In this document: one piece after another, positions 16,502 to 24,490 of the stretch
Layout: the number at the start of each line of letters is the position of its first letter
Position numbering within the stretch: position 1 is the first letter of the stretch
DNA from: Sutcliffiella tianshenii
GTDB taxonomy: Bacteria; Bacillota; Bacilli; Bacillales; Bacillaceae_I
Assembly (NCBI RefSeq): GCF_016908565.1
Contig: NZ_JAFBED010000003.1
Location: 124,001 to 188,000 of the forward strand
Length of the DNA stretch: 64,000 nt
Reading direction: 5' to 3'
Notes under the pieces: generated by a model
The model's database searches: none
What the model was told of the DNA's origin: nothing
The model's input: only the letters and a program-made list of their open reading frames with translations
Translations under genes and position numbers: made by a program

Positions 16502-16595
16502 CATTCTAACAGTTTTCCTCATCATTCTTACAGAAAACCCAATCATTCTAACATATTCGTTAAACATTCTAACACAATTGCCAATCATTCTAACA
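16502..16595. repeat. Array of five CATTCTAACA units at exact 21-nt spacing
   Basis: The core CATTCTAAC(A) begins at 16502, 16523 (one change, CATTCTTAC), 16544, 16565 and 16586: five copies with an invariant 21-nt period and unrelated 11-nt spacers. It lies in the leader between the binding-protein and ATPase genes. A second array with the same core and the same exact period lies at 30077-30170. No terminator or known regulator site explains it. The frame through it can be read as a heptad-coded peptide, but a strong ribosome binding site puts the real ATPase start downstream at 16640. Confidence 0.85.
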
Positions 16596-16639
16596 ATAAC
16601 CTTTATTCACTTACTACTTTTATGAAAGGAGGACACAAC

Positions 16640-18139
16640 ATGTCTACCCAGGTACTTCAAATGACTAATATCTCCATCGAATTCCCCGGAGTGAAAGCAT
16701 TAAATCAGGTCGACTTCACTGCAGAAACCGGTAAGGTACATGCGCTGATTGGAGCAAATGGTGCCGGCAAGTCCACACTGATGAAGGTTCTCTCCGGAGC
16801 CTACAGTCACTATAGCGGCGAAATTGAGCTTGATGGAACCCTCCTCCCCATCCGCACGCCTAAGGATGCACAGGACTTCGGAATCCAGACGGTCTATCAG
16901 GAAGTGGATACCGCACTCGTTTCCTACTTGACTGTCGGGGAAAATATCATGCTTGGAAAAACAGTCAGGGAGAATAGACAGTTCATGAATTGGCGTGGAC
17001 TGCATAAGGATGCCTCCCTTGTGCTGGAAAAACTGAACATCAGACTCTCCTCCAAGAAGCTGGTCAGTGAACTCACACTTGCCGAAAAACAGATGGTACT
17101 GATCGCCAAGTCCATCGCAACGGATTGCCGGTTCTTAATCCTGGATGAACCCACTGCCCCGTTAAGCCAGGCGGAGACGAAGGAGCTTTTCCGTATAATA
17201 GAAGACTTGAAAAATCAAAATGTCGGCATCATCTTTATTTCTCATCGGCTGCCTGAAATTTTCGAGCTCTGTGAGGAAATCACGGTGATGCGAAACGGAA
17301 TGCTTGTGTCCAAAGAAGTGACATCGGCTACTACGCAAAATAGAGTGGTGGAACAGATGCTTGGCAAGAAGCTCGAGGAGCAATTCCCTGAGCAACCATA
17401 CACCCATGGTCGAACCGTGCTGGAAGTGAGCAACCTCTGTGACTCTACTAAACTGAATAACCTTTCCATCAAAGTCTCAGAGGGCGAAATCATAGGAATT
17501 GCCGGTCTTGTTGGCGCTGGCAAAACAGAGCTATGCAAGACGTTGTTCGGTCTATCGGACGTTACATCCGGTGACATTTTCATCAAGGGCAGAAGGGTCC
17601 AGCTTAAGAGTCCTCATGAAGCAGTGAAGAACGGAATAGCACTCGTTCCGGAAGAGCGAAGAAAAGAAGGGATCCTTGTGACAGAAACGGTTACGACGAA
17701 TCTTACTGCTGCGAGCTTGAATACGTTCACTTCCTTTTTCAGCTTCTTAGATCGGAAAAAGGAAAAGAAAAAGGCAACCGAACTTATTGCGAGCCTGGGA
17801 ATCAAAACTCCTTCCCCAGATGCCATTGCACAGCATCTATCCGGCGGGAATCAACAGAAAATAGCAATCGGAAAGTGGCTGATTACAGACGCCGATGTCT
17901 ACATTTTCGATGAGCCGACAAAAGGGGTCGATATTGGGGCAAAAAAGGATATTTATGAATTGATTGCCGACCTGGCAAGACGGGGAAAAGCAATACTTTA
18001 CGCATCATCGGAAACATCGGAGATCATGGGGATCACAAGCCGAGTATATGTATTGTATGACGGCAAGGTGTCACGGGAGCTTAAAACATCAGGGACAGAT
18101 GAAGAAGAAATCCTATATTACTCAGCAGGAGGAAAGTAA
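16640..18139 (+). CDS. Sugar ABC transporter ATP-binding protein, duplicated domains (RbsA/MglA-like)
   Basis: A 499-residue protein with two ABC domains. Domain 1 has Walker A GANGAGKST and FLILDEPTAPL; its signature is relaxed (LTLAEKQ). Domain 2 has GLVGAGKTEL, the signature LSGGNQQK and IFDEPTKGVDIGAK. This is the usual carbohydrate uptake (CUT2) layout. The start is ATG with AAAGGAGG just upstream, in preference to a 52-codon longer frame that merely reads through the 21-nt repeat array. It would couple ATP hydrolysis to import through the RbsC-like permease that follows. Confidence 0.9.
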   Translation: MSTQVLQMTNISIEFPGVKALNQVDFTAETGKVHALIGANGAGKSTLMKVLSGAYSHYSGEIELDGTLLPIRTPKDAQDFGIQTVYQEVDTALVSYLTVGENIMLGKTVRENRQFMNWRGLHKDASLVLEKLNIRLSSKKLVSELTLAEKQMVLIAKSIATDCRFLILDEPTAPLSQAETKELFRIIEDLKNQNVGIIFISHRLPEIFELCEEITVMRNGMLVSKEVTSATTQNRVVEQMLGKKLEEQFPEQPYTHGRTVLEVSNLCDSTKLNNLSIKVSEGEIIGIAGLVGAGKTELCKTLFGLSDVTSGDIFIKGRRVQLKSPHEAVKNGIALVPEERRKEGILVTETVTTNLTAASLNTFTSFFSFLDRKKEKKKATELIASLGIKTPSPDAIAQHLSGGNQQKIAIGKWLITDADVYIFDEPTKGVDIGAKKDIYELIADLARRGKAILYASSETSEIMGITSRVYVLYDGKVSRELKTSGTDEEEILYYSAGGK

Positions 18140-18140
18140 C

Positions 18141-19121
18141 ATGCAGGGGACCACCTCACTCAGCTCGAACTCTTTATTTCAATTTTTTTATAAATATGGG
18201 ACCATCCTGACCATTTTCGTGTTGATTGCCGTATTTACCATGGCCAATACGGCATTTATTCAAGGTAACAATATCATCAGCATCCTTCGTTCCATTTCCA
18301 TCGTAACGATCATTGCCGTTGGCATTACCGTTTCACTGGCTGTTAACGGCTTCGATCTATCGGTCGGCTCTGTCGCCTCCCTTTCCAACGCGATTGTGAT
18401 TTCCATGTTCGTCTGGTTTTCACAAAATACATTCATTGCAATTTTTGCAGCGATTGTTGCTTCTTTAATCGTGGGCTTATTGAATTCCCTATTGATCATA
18501 AAAGGGAAGATCCCGGATATGCTGCTCACCCTTGCCATGATGTTCATCATTCAAGGAATCGCCCTTACATATACAAAAGGGGCTAGCATCTCACAAAACA
18601 TGATCATGCCTGATGGGAATTTCTCTGAAGGATTGATCAGCCCCCTTTTCAGTAAAATCGGCCAGGTTCCCTGGATCATTCTTATCATGGGCGTGGTCGT
18701 CCTGTTCGTACACATCTTTTTGAATTATACAAAGCATGGCAGGTACATGTATGTAATCGGAGGGAATGCGGAAGCCGCCAAGCTCTCTGGCATACCTGTC
18801 AATAAATATAAAATGATCGCTTACTTGATGTCTGCCCTTTTTGCCTCCATCGGCGGCATCGTCCTGGCATCAAGAATCATGACAGCTGAGATCAATGCAG
18901 GCGCCCCTTATCTTATGGACTCCGTTGCCGCAGCATTCATCGGCTTCTCCGTATTAGGTGCAGGTAAACCAAACGCCTTCGGAACCTTCATAGGGGCTGT
19001 ACTCATCGGCGTGCTCCAAAACGGCCTTGTCATGATGTCCGTCCCCTACTACGCAATGGATATCGTCAAAGGCGGCGTACTCGCTCTGGCACTAGGGATT
19101 ACGTATTATAAGATGAGATAA
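18141..19121 (+). CDS. Sugar ABC transporter permease (RbsC-like)
   Basis: A 326-residue integral membrane protein with about eight to ten hydrophobic segments, typical of CUT2 permeases: SLAVNGFDLSVGSVASLSNA, GKIPDMLLTLAMMFI and GGNAEAAKLSGI. The ATG lies 1 nt past the ATPase stop with AGGAGGAAAG overlapping that gene's end. Last gene of the SAM-responsive importer. A homodimer would form the channel for the compound captured by the RbsB-like protein. Confidence 0.9.
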   Translation: MQGTTSLSSNSLFQFFYKYGTILTIFVLIAVFTMANTAFIQGNNIISILRSISIVTIIAVGITVSLAVNGFDLSVGSVASLSNAIVISMFVWFSQNTFIAIFAAIVASLIVGLLNSLLIIKGKIPDMLLTLAMMFIIQGIALTYTKGASISQNMIMPDGNFSEGLISPLFSKIGQVPWIILIMGVVVLFVHIFLNYTKHGRYMYVIGGNAEAAKLSGIPVNKYKMIAYLMSALFASIGGIVLASRIMTAEINAGAPYLMDSVAAAFIGFSVLGAGKPNAFGTFIGAVLIGVLQNGLVMMSVPYYAMDIVKGGVLALALGITYYKMR

Positions 19122-19186
19122 TGGGAATCCCTTGTTCCACGCATGAAAGTCGTGGATAGGTGACCTGCCTGACTCATTCCATGCAA

Positions 19187-19224
19187 AAAGCAGTGTGAAT
19201 TCTGTTGTAGAATCACACTGCTTT
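19187..19224. terminator. Bidirectional terminator
   Basis: A 12-bp stem AAAGCAGTGTGA / TCACACTGCTTT, extended by an inner AATTCT / AGAATC arm. It separates the importer operon on the plus strand from a small gene on the minus strand. Confidence 0.8.
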
Positions 19225-19252
19225 CTGCTAACTGGCACAATAAACAGAACTG

Positions 19253-19441
19253 CTAATCCCTGGGATCAAGCGCCTGATAATCCAATTGATATTTACCTCC
19301 TTCTGCAACTTCGGAATGGTACAACGCTTTTAGGGCGAAGTTCTTTTCCAAACCATGCTGATCCATGAGGTCTCTTAGGCGTTGTTGCAGGTGGTCATTG
19401 TCCTTGATCAGCTGTTTCATTTGCGATTTCATATATTTCAT
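19253..19441 (-). CDS. Small hypothetical protein, 62 aa
   Basis: A short, charged, mostly helical protein with a probable coiled-coil N-half (residues 1-30, rich in K/Q/L) and a polar C-terminus. I do not recognise the family. It is supported as real by a strong ribosome binding site (AAAGGAG, 9 nt spacing), its own upstream region and the terminator directly downstream. Monocistronic. Confidence 0.65.
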   Translation of the reverse strand: MKYMKSQMKQLIKDNDHLQQRLRDLMDQHGLEKNFALKALYHSEVAEGGKYQLDYQALDPRD

Positions 19442-19663
19442 AGGGAGAAACTCCTTTCAAACCAGCTTCTATTCTCCCTAGTATACATGATTACATCATA
19501 AAAGGATAAAGACGCTGATTCTTAAACGAAAATGATTAAACTCACCCCGTTATCCTAATCCTCATGAATGCCCAGAAGCATCAATTTGATGGATTGATGC
19601 TATTTTTGTATGAATAAATATAAGGTAAAGGAGGTTGAATGAACAATACAATGATTAAAGTAG

Positions 19664-19700
19664 TAAAAGCACGGATTGCGTTTCCGTGCTGCTTTTTCTT
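19664..19700. terminator. Terminator after the diguanylate cyclase gene
   Basis: An 8-bp stem AGCACGGA / TCCGTGCT with a 7-nt loop; T-rich on the plus strand and TTTT on the minus strand. A second hairpin (AGCATCAA / TTGATGCT) lies about 75 nt to the left, so the 19525-19720 interval may make a short RNA. Confidence 0.6.
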
Positions 19701-19720
19701 TTCTGTAAGTAAGTTCTTTG

Positions 19721-21328
19721 CTATTTAATTTGAATCCGGTTCTTACCAGTTCGTTTAACCTCATATAATGCCTCGTCTGCTCTTCTTATCACTTCACTGA
19801 CCCCGCCTATGCCACTGTTCCATACTGCCCCACCAATACTGCATCCGACAGATACCGTTTCACCATCGATTAAAAAGGGCTTGTTGATCATGGAGATGAC
19901 CCGTTCCCCCACTTTTAGAGCTTGTCCAGTTGGGTCCGTATGGGAAGTGAGGACAATGACAAATTCATCCCCGCCCATTCTTGCCACGAGTTCTTCACTC
20001 CTGATACTTTCCTTCAAACGGGATCCCACTTCTACCAACAGTTTGTCCCCTGTTTCATGACCTAATGTATCATTGACTTGCTTGAATCCATCAAGGTCAA
20101 GATACAGCACCGTAATAACCTTTTCCTGATTCATCGCATGTTCCAGATAGGTATCAAGTGCAATCCTGTTAGGAAGACCGGTCAGATGGTCACGGTGCGC
20201 GACATCCTCCATTTCTACCAGTGCAGACTCGGTTTGGGTAAGGTTATCAATCAGTTTTTTTAAGGAAAGCGCGAGCACTTCGATTTCCTTGATCCCTTTA
20301 TGATCGGGAATCTCCGCTTTCTCTCCCTGTCTCAAAAGATCTGCAGCCATTGTGATTTTCTTCAGTGGATCCGTAATTTTTCCCGCAACCATCCATCCGA
20401 TGATTGCCAGCACCCCTGCGAAGACAAATCCTAATATGTAGATGAACTGCTGCAATCCAGCCATCGGGGCATATGCGACTTCAACCGGTTGGCGGACCAG
20501 CACAGTCCATTCCAACCCGGGATAGTCCTTATAGCCATCTGCAAGCACATATCCTGTCAGATATTCCTTTCCGTCCGGCCATGTCTCCAATACCCAATCG
20601 TTGTACCCTTCTCTCGCATGGTCAATGCTTGATAGATCCAGAGACTTCCCAAGCTCGGCGTCCGGACCAAGCAAAACTGTGTCATCAATGTTGCTGACAA
20701 TATACATTTCGAGCTGGTCCCTTTTATGGAGCGGATCCATGATGGCATCCTGGATTTCTTTTGCCCACGCCCAGCTTAAATGCGCAGCCAGCACACCTGT
20801 AAACTTGCCTTCCTCATCAAAAATCGGGGTAGAGATATCAACAAATTTTATTTCCTCCCCGCTTGGATTGGGAAGGAGTTCAGCGAGAAGTACAGATTCG
20901 TGAACATCACCGATGAACGTTTCCTCCTGTGCTTCAAGGTAAACCGGGCGGGACGAAATATCCATCCCCTCCAGCAATCCTTCCGTAGATGCAATCACCG
21001 TACCATTGGCATCCGTAAGACCGATCCAAGAAAATGAAGGGAACGTCCCTTTCATCCTATCAAATACTTGCCGTGTGCCCTCCAGGTCGGTTTGCCTGAT
21101 TTCATTCAATTCGCTTAGCATCGAAACTTCCCCGTAACGCGTCCACATATAATGGTCCAGTTTGTCCCCCATGATATAGGAAATCTCCCTAAGCGAATCC
21201 CCGATTTCATTCCGGACCTCCGCTTTTGACCGATTACCGATCGCAAAGCTTAATGTGATGGTCAATATGATAATTAATGCCCCAAAAGACAGAGAAAGTA
21301 GTGTTCGTAGACTGCTAGAAATCTTCAT
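19721..21328 (-). CDS. Diguanylate cyclase with extracytoplasmic Cache-type sensor
   Basis: About 535 residues: a transmembrane helix near residues 7-30, an extracytoplasmic dCache-like sensor (about 31-275), a second helix (about 280-305), a HAMP-like linker and a C-terminal GGDEF domain. The catalytic motif is intact (RMGGDEFVIVL), as are DLDGFKQVND and DHLTGLPNR, so it should make cyclic di-GMP. The inhibitory I-site reads RSEE rather than RxxD, suggesting weak product inhibition. I chose the ATG at codon 8 of the frame because it follows GGGGGAA; the upstream codon is TTG without a clear site. It likely controls motility/biofilm switching. Confidence 0.9.
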   Translation of the reverse strand: MKISSSLRTLLSLSFGALIIILTITLSFAIGNRSKAEVRNEIGDSLREISYIMGDKLDHYMWTRYGEVSMLSELNEIRQTDLEGTRQVFDRMKGTFPSFSWIGLTDANGTVIASTEGLLEGMDISSRPVYLEAQEETFIGDVHESVLLAELLPNPSGEEIKFVDISTPIFDEEGKFTGVLAAHLSWAWAKEIQDAIMDPLHKRDQLEMYIVSNIDDTVLLGPDAELGKSLDLSSIDHAREGYNDWVLETWPDGKEYLTGYVLADGYKDYPGLEWTVLVRQPVEVAYAPMAGLQQFIYILGFVFAGVLAIIGWMVAGKITDPLKKITMAADLLRQGEKAEIPDHKGIKEIEVLALSLKKLIDNLTQTESALVEMEDVAHRDHLTGLPNRIALDTYLEHAMNQEKVITVLYLDLDGFKQVNDTLGHETGDKLLVEVGSRLKESIRSEELVARMGGDEFVIVLTSHTDPTGQALKVGERVISMINKPFLIDGETVSVGCSIGGAVWNSGIGGVSEVIRRADEALYEVKRTGKNRIQIK

Positions 21329-21511
21329 AGTTCCCCCATGTTTGTTCAAATGAAATATAGTTCAATAGTAGCATAGAGAAACTTTCGTGAATATATGGGA
21401 AAAGGGAAAATTGTCGAAAAAAGATATCATGCCGAACAGCTTTTTAAAAAGTTACATAGAAGCAAAAAAAATACGATGATGCTGAAATCAGCGACCATCG
21501 CATTCCTTTTC

Positions 21512-21931
21512 TTAAAAGCTACTAGAACCAATTTGATTTCTCTCTTTAAACTTCGGACTCAATTCGCTCCACACATCGAAAGGATTTCCGTCCAAATCAT
21601 AGAAAACAAAGTTGTTACCGGCGTGGCCCCGGTCTTCGATTTCCCCGACTTCGACCCCTTTTCCTTTTAAGAACGTATGTAAGGCAGAAAGTTCTTGATA
21701 TCCATCCACTTCAAATGTCATGGCGAAATGAAGATTCCCATGAATGTCCTTAAACCCCATTCTCTCCGCTGGCTTAGCTTTGACAAGAAAAAAGCTTTGA
21801 TCTGCAAAATCCATGATCGCCTTGTCCTCATTGCGGAAATTTTCCACAGCGCCCACAGTCTCCTGATACCAGTTCGAAGCAGTCTCAGGATCCTTAACCG
21901 GTATATAGGTCGTCCCCACTCTTTTAATCAT
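21512..21931 (-). CDS. VOC family protein
   Basis: About 139 residues with the VOC pattern: VGTTYIPVKDPETASNWYQ at the start and FVFYDLDGNPFDVWSEL at the end. The ATG is 29 codons inside a longer frame and has the strong site AAGGAGGAT. It is cotranscribed with another VOC gene 22 nt upstream and lies behind an ECF sigma factor gene on the same strand. It may be a dioxygenase-like or binding protein; the substrate is unknown. Confidence 0.85.
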   Translation of the reverse strand: MIKRVGTTYIPVKDPETASNWYQETVGAVENFRNEDKAIMDFADQSFFLVKAKPAERMGFKDIHGNLHFAMTFEVDGYQELSALHTFLKGKGVEVGEIEDRGHAGNNFVFYDLDGNPFDVWSELSPKFKERNQIGSSSF

Positions 21932-21953
21932 CGTGATATCCTCCTTTTTACCT

Positions 21954-22319
21954 TTAAAACTCCACCACACCCAATGTATTGCCATCCGGATCATAGAAGT
22001 CGAAGAATCGCATTCCATCCGCAGAGTGGATTTCCCCTACGTTATAGCCGTTTTTCAATAGGAAGGTATGGAATTCATCCACCTCCTCAATATAGAAATT
22101 GAATGGACTGTGAATACGTTCCGGTAGCTTCTCGGTTTTGAAAATCGTTAATGCCGTTTTTACTTCTTCTCCTTCTTCATTAAAGCGGAAGCCAACATAG
22201 TTACCATCCCCGCTCCGATACACCACTCGGAAAGGAAACACCTTCATATACCACTCTTCTGACCGCTGAATATCCGTCACAGGAACAAAAACCGTATCAA
22301 TTCTCTTCACCATTTTCAA
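21954..22319 (-). CDS. VOC family protein
   Basis: A 121-residue VOC protein: RIDTVFVPVTDIQRSEEWY at the start and FFDFYDPDGNTLGVVEF at the end. The TTG start shown has GGGGGTGA upstream; an ATG two codons later is the alternative. Middle gene of a putative ECF sigma-VOC-VOC unit. The cluster's co-orientation suggests the VOC proteins may be part of the sigma factor's regulon or act on the same inducing compound (inference). Confidence 0.85.
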   Translation of the reverse strand: MKMVKRIDTVFVPVTDIQRSEEWYMKVFPFRVVYRSGDGNYVGFRFNEEGEEVKTALTIFKTEKLPERIHSPFNFYIEEVDEFHTFLLKNGYNVGEIHSADGMRFFDFYDPDGNTLGVVEF

Positions 22320-22376
22320 AAAATCACCCCCTTTATTAAGTAACGAGTTTACGAGATGAAAAGATACGATAATCCA

Positions 22377-23030
22377 TTAAATTTTTTCTATGATATCAAA
22401 CATATTGCCGTCAGGGTCTGTCAGTGTAAAAATAAAGTGCATGTCATCTCTCCTGACCTTTACTCCCCTGGAAACTAATATTCGATATGTAGAAATGATA
22501 ATCCACGGGTCATCCTTTTTTAATCCGTTTAATAGACGGTTTATTAGTGAATCGATTGGCTCTCGCTTCTCTGGAGCATCCATCATTACCTTTAACGTCG
22601 TTCTCCCCCGATTCAATGCTGCTTTGACTCCCCCGGCTGTCAACCCCAGCATGTCCGCCACCTCACTTGCCGAGAAGCCAAAATACTCCGTAAGCAAGAT
22701 GGATGCCGCCTGCTTAAAAGGCAGGAGAACAGTCAGCATTTCCACAGAATCCAACAGACTGATGTCAATTTTCGAAGGTGCCTGAATCTTATCTAATTCC
22801 AGCAGATCCACCCTCTTCCTTTTTCGGATGGTATCCCTCCACTGATTGGTAGCTGCTTTAAAAAGATATCCCTTTGGATTTGGGTGAGTTTCCAAGTCAG
22901 AAGCTCTATACATCATATTCATCACAGTATCCTGGAACAGGTCATCCCCATCCCAGCGGCTCCCTGTAATGGAATAGCAGTAATTTTTCAAATCATGTAA
23001 CAACGGATCAATTTGAGTAGTGATTTGCAT
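22377..23030 (-). CDS. ECF-type RNA polymerase sigma factor with extra C-terminal domain
   Basis: A 217-residue sigma-70 factor: region 2 (DDLFQDTVMNMMYRASDL) at residues 28-45 and a region 4 HTH (GFSASEVADMLGLTAGGVKA) at about 118-138. After residue 150 comes a C-terminal extension ending FTLTDPDGNMFDIIEKI, which resembles the last strand of VOC proteins or a SnoaL-like tail. Two VOC genes follow on the same strand. No anti-sigma gene is adjacent; regulation may be through the extension, as in other ECF groups with a C-terminal SnoaL-like domain. Confidence 0.8.
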   Translation of the reverse strand: MQITTQIDPLLHDLKNYCYSITGSRWDGDDLFQDTVMNMMYRASDLETHPNPKGYLFKAATNQWRDTIRKRKRVDLLELDKIQAPSKIDISLLDSVEMLTVLLPFKQAASILLTEYFGFSASEVADMLGLTAGGVKAALNRGRTTLKVMMDAPEKREPIDSLINRLLNGLKKDDPWIIISTYRILVSRGVKVRRDDMHFIFTLTDPDGNMFDIIEKI

Positions 23031-23124
23031 AAAAGACCCCTTTATTTCGTTTAACGATATATCTACTTCTTCAACTTACATTTAATTTCCTTCATTCAGG
23101 AAGAAAGATAAGTTATTTACAAGC

Positions 23125-23142
23125 GTAACAGTGTTATGTTAC
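23125..23142. promoter_or_regulatory. Dyad GTAACA-N6-TGTTAC upstream of yhbD
   Basis: A perfect 6-bp inverted repeat with a 6-nt spacer, 40 bp before the yhbD start and inside its likely promoter. YhbD has a MerR-like DNA-binding start, so autoregulation at this site is plausible but not shown. Confidence 0.4.
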
Positions 23143-23181
23143 ACTAAGCTTACTTGATAATACATTGATGGAGGAATAGCG

Positions 23182-23814
23182 ATGGAAGAAGAATTGATAT
23201 CCAAGAAGGATTTGTTGGATGAGGCCAGTATATCCTATGGTCAATTGTATCGCTGGAAGCGCAAGGACCTGATCCCTGAGGACTGGTTCATCAGAAAATC
23301 CACTTATACCGGTCAGGAAACCTTTTTTCCAAGAGTTAAGATATTGGATCGAATCAATAAAATCAAACAGATGAAAACCGATGTTTCACTGGATGAGTTA
23401 GCTGAAATGTTCTCTCCCAATGCGAAACAGATTACCCTGACCAAAGATGAATTAATTGAACGGAACATTGTTACAGAGTCAATCATCACTCTTTACTCTG
23501 AGCATATATCAAACAAGAATACATTCGATTTTGAAGCAATTTTACAACTCTATCTTGTAAATAATCTGCTTCATGAAGGACATATCTTGTTGGAAGAAGC
23601 AAGGATGATTTTTCATACTTTTCATGAACATTATTCAAAAACAGATCAGACAAATGCAAAGCTGCTTGTTGTAAGAAAAATGGGGGTGGCATTTGTACTA
23701 CTGCTTGGTTCTTCCCATGATGTGTTTGTTGATACCCATGCGAAGGTCATCGTAGAGCAGGAAATGGGAGCCATTATAGAGGAACTAAAAAACAAGCTGG
23801 TAATGGGAGGGTAA
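23182..23814 (+). CDS. yhbD: YhbD-like DUF4004 protein with MerR-type HTH
   Basis: A 210-residue protein like B. subtilis YhbD. The N-terminus (SKKDLLDEASISYGQLYRWKRK) is a MerR-like winged HTH; the rest is helical with no recognised ligand domain. The gene is followed after 3 nt by two bactofilin genes, the same order as yhbD-yhbE-yhbF in B. subtilis, so it is probably their regulator or partner. Ribosome binding site GGAGGAAT. Confidence 0.85.
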   Translation: MEEELISKKDLLDEASISYGQLYRWKRKDLIPEDWFIRKSTYTGQETFFPRVKILDRINKIKQMKTDVSLDELAEMFSPNAKQITLTKDELIERNIVTESIITLYSEHISNKNTFDFEAILQLYLVNNLLHEGHILLEEARMIFHTFHEHYSKTDQTNAKLLVVRKMGVAFVLLLGSSHDVFVDTHAKVIVEQEMGAIIEELKNKLVMGG

Positions 23815-23817
23815 AAG

Positions 23818-24477
23818 ATGACCGCTATCACTCATAAAAGAAACATAAGGATCTTTGGAGAAGGCACATCCACAGGTGGCATTTATAATAAAGTGAGCAT
23901 CCATGGTCAAGGGCATATCCGTGGTGATCTTCAATGTGAAACGATTAAGATTTTCGGGGATTTTAAAATGACCGGAAAAGCCACCGTCGACAGGTTTAAG
24001 ATGTTCGGAAACAGCAAGGTCTATGACGAGATCAAAGGCAGGAACTTTAAGGTTTTCGGAAACCTTGAATTGAAAAAGAAAATGTCCGGAGATGGTTGTC
24101 TTGTGAGAGGATGGCTTTCATCCAAAGATTCAGTGGAACTCGATACTTTATCCGTCAAGGGTGGATTGGATATCGAAGGTCTTCTTAATGTCGGGAAATT
24201 GACCGTTACACTGGGGCATAGCACAAGCCGCATTAAAGAAATCGGCGGAGAAACAATCCAGATCAAGGGCAAATGGTTAAACTTTTTCGGCGGAAAAAAC
24301 CGGCTTATAGTTGATAGCATTGAAGGTAACAACATCTATCTTGAACATACCACCGCAAAAGTAGTCCGGGGCAACAATGTTACCCTTGGCCCGGATTGTG
24401 ATATAGAACTTGTAGAATATCGGTCCAGCTATAAATCCCATAAAACAACAATAGCCCACAAAGTAAATCAACACTAA
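23818..24477 (+). CDS. bacE: Bactofilin (BacE/YhbE-like)
   Basis: A 219-residue polymer-forming protein dominated by short right-handed beta-helix turns, with repeated hydrophobic strands and G at turns (VSIHGQGHIRGDLQCETIKI, FKMTGKATVDRFKMFG). In B. subtilis BacE and BacF form a cytoskeletal scaffold needed for flagellar basal body assembly. It lies between yhbD and a second bactofilin gene; the conserved late motif VVRGNNVTLGPDC is shared with that paralogue. Confidence 0.9.
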   Translation: MTAITHKRNIRIFGEGTSTGGIYNKVSIHGQGHIRGDLQCETIKIFGDFKMTGKATVDRFKMFGNSKVYDEIKGRNFKVFGNLELKKKMSGDGCLVRGWLSSKDSVELDTLSVKGGLDIEGLLNVGKLTVTLGHSTSRIKEIGGETIQIKGKWLNFFGGKNRLIVDSIEGNNIYLEHTTAKVVRGNNVTLGPDCDIELVEYRSSYKSHKTTIAHKVNQH

Positions 24478-24490
24478 AGGAGATGACATA

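Noticed and set aside
16502..16595. CRISPR array
   Set aside because: Repeats of about 10 nt with 11-nt spacers are far too short, and no cas genes are present.
16484..16639. Longer N-terminus of the RbsA-like protein with repeated HSN residues
   Set aside because: It is only the 21-nt array translated; a strong ribosome binding site and normal family start put the gene start at 16640.
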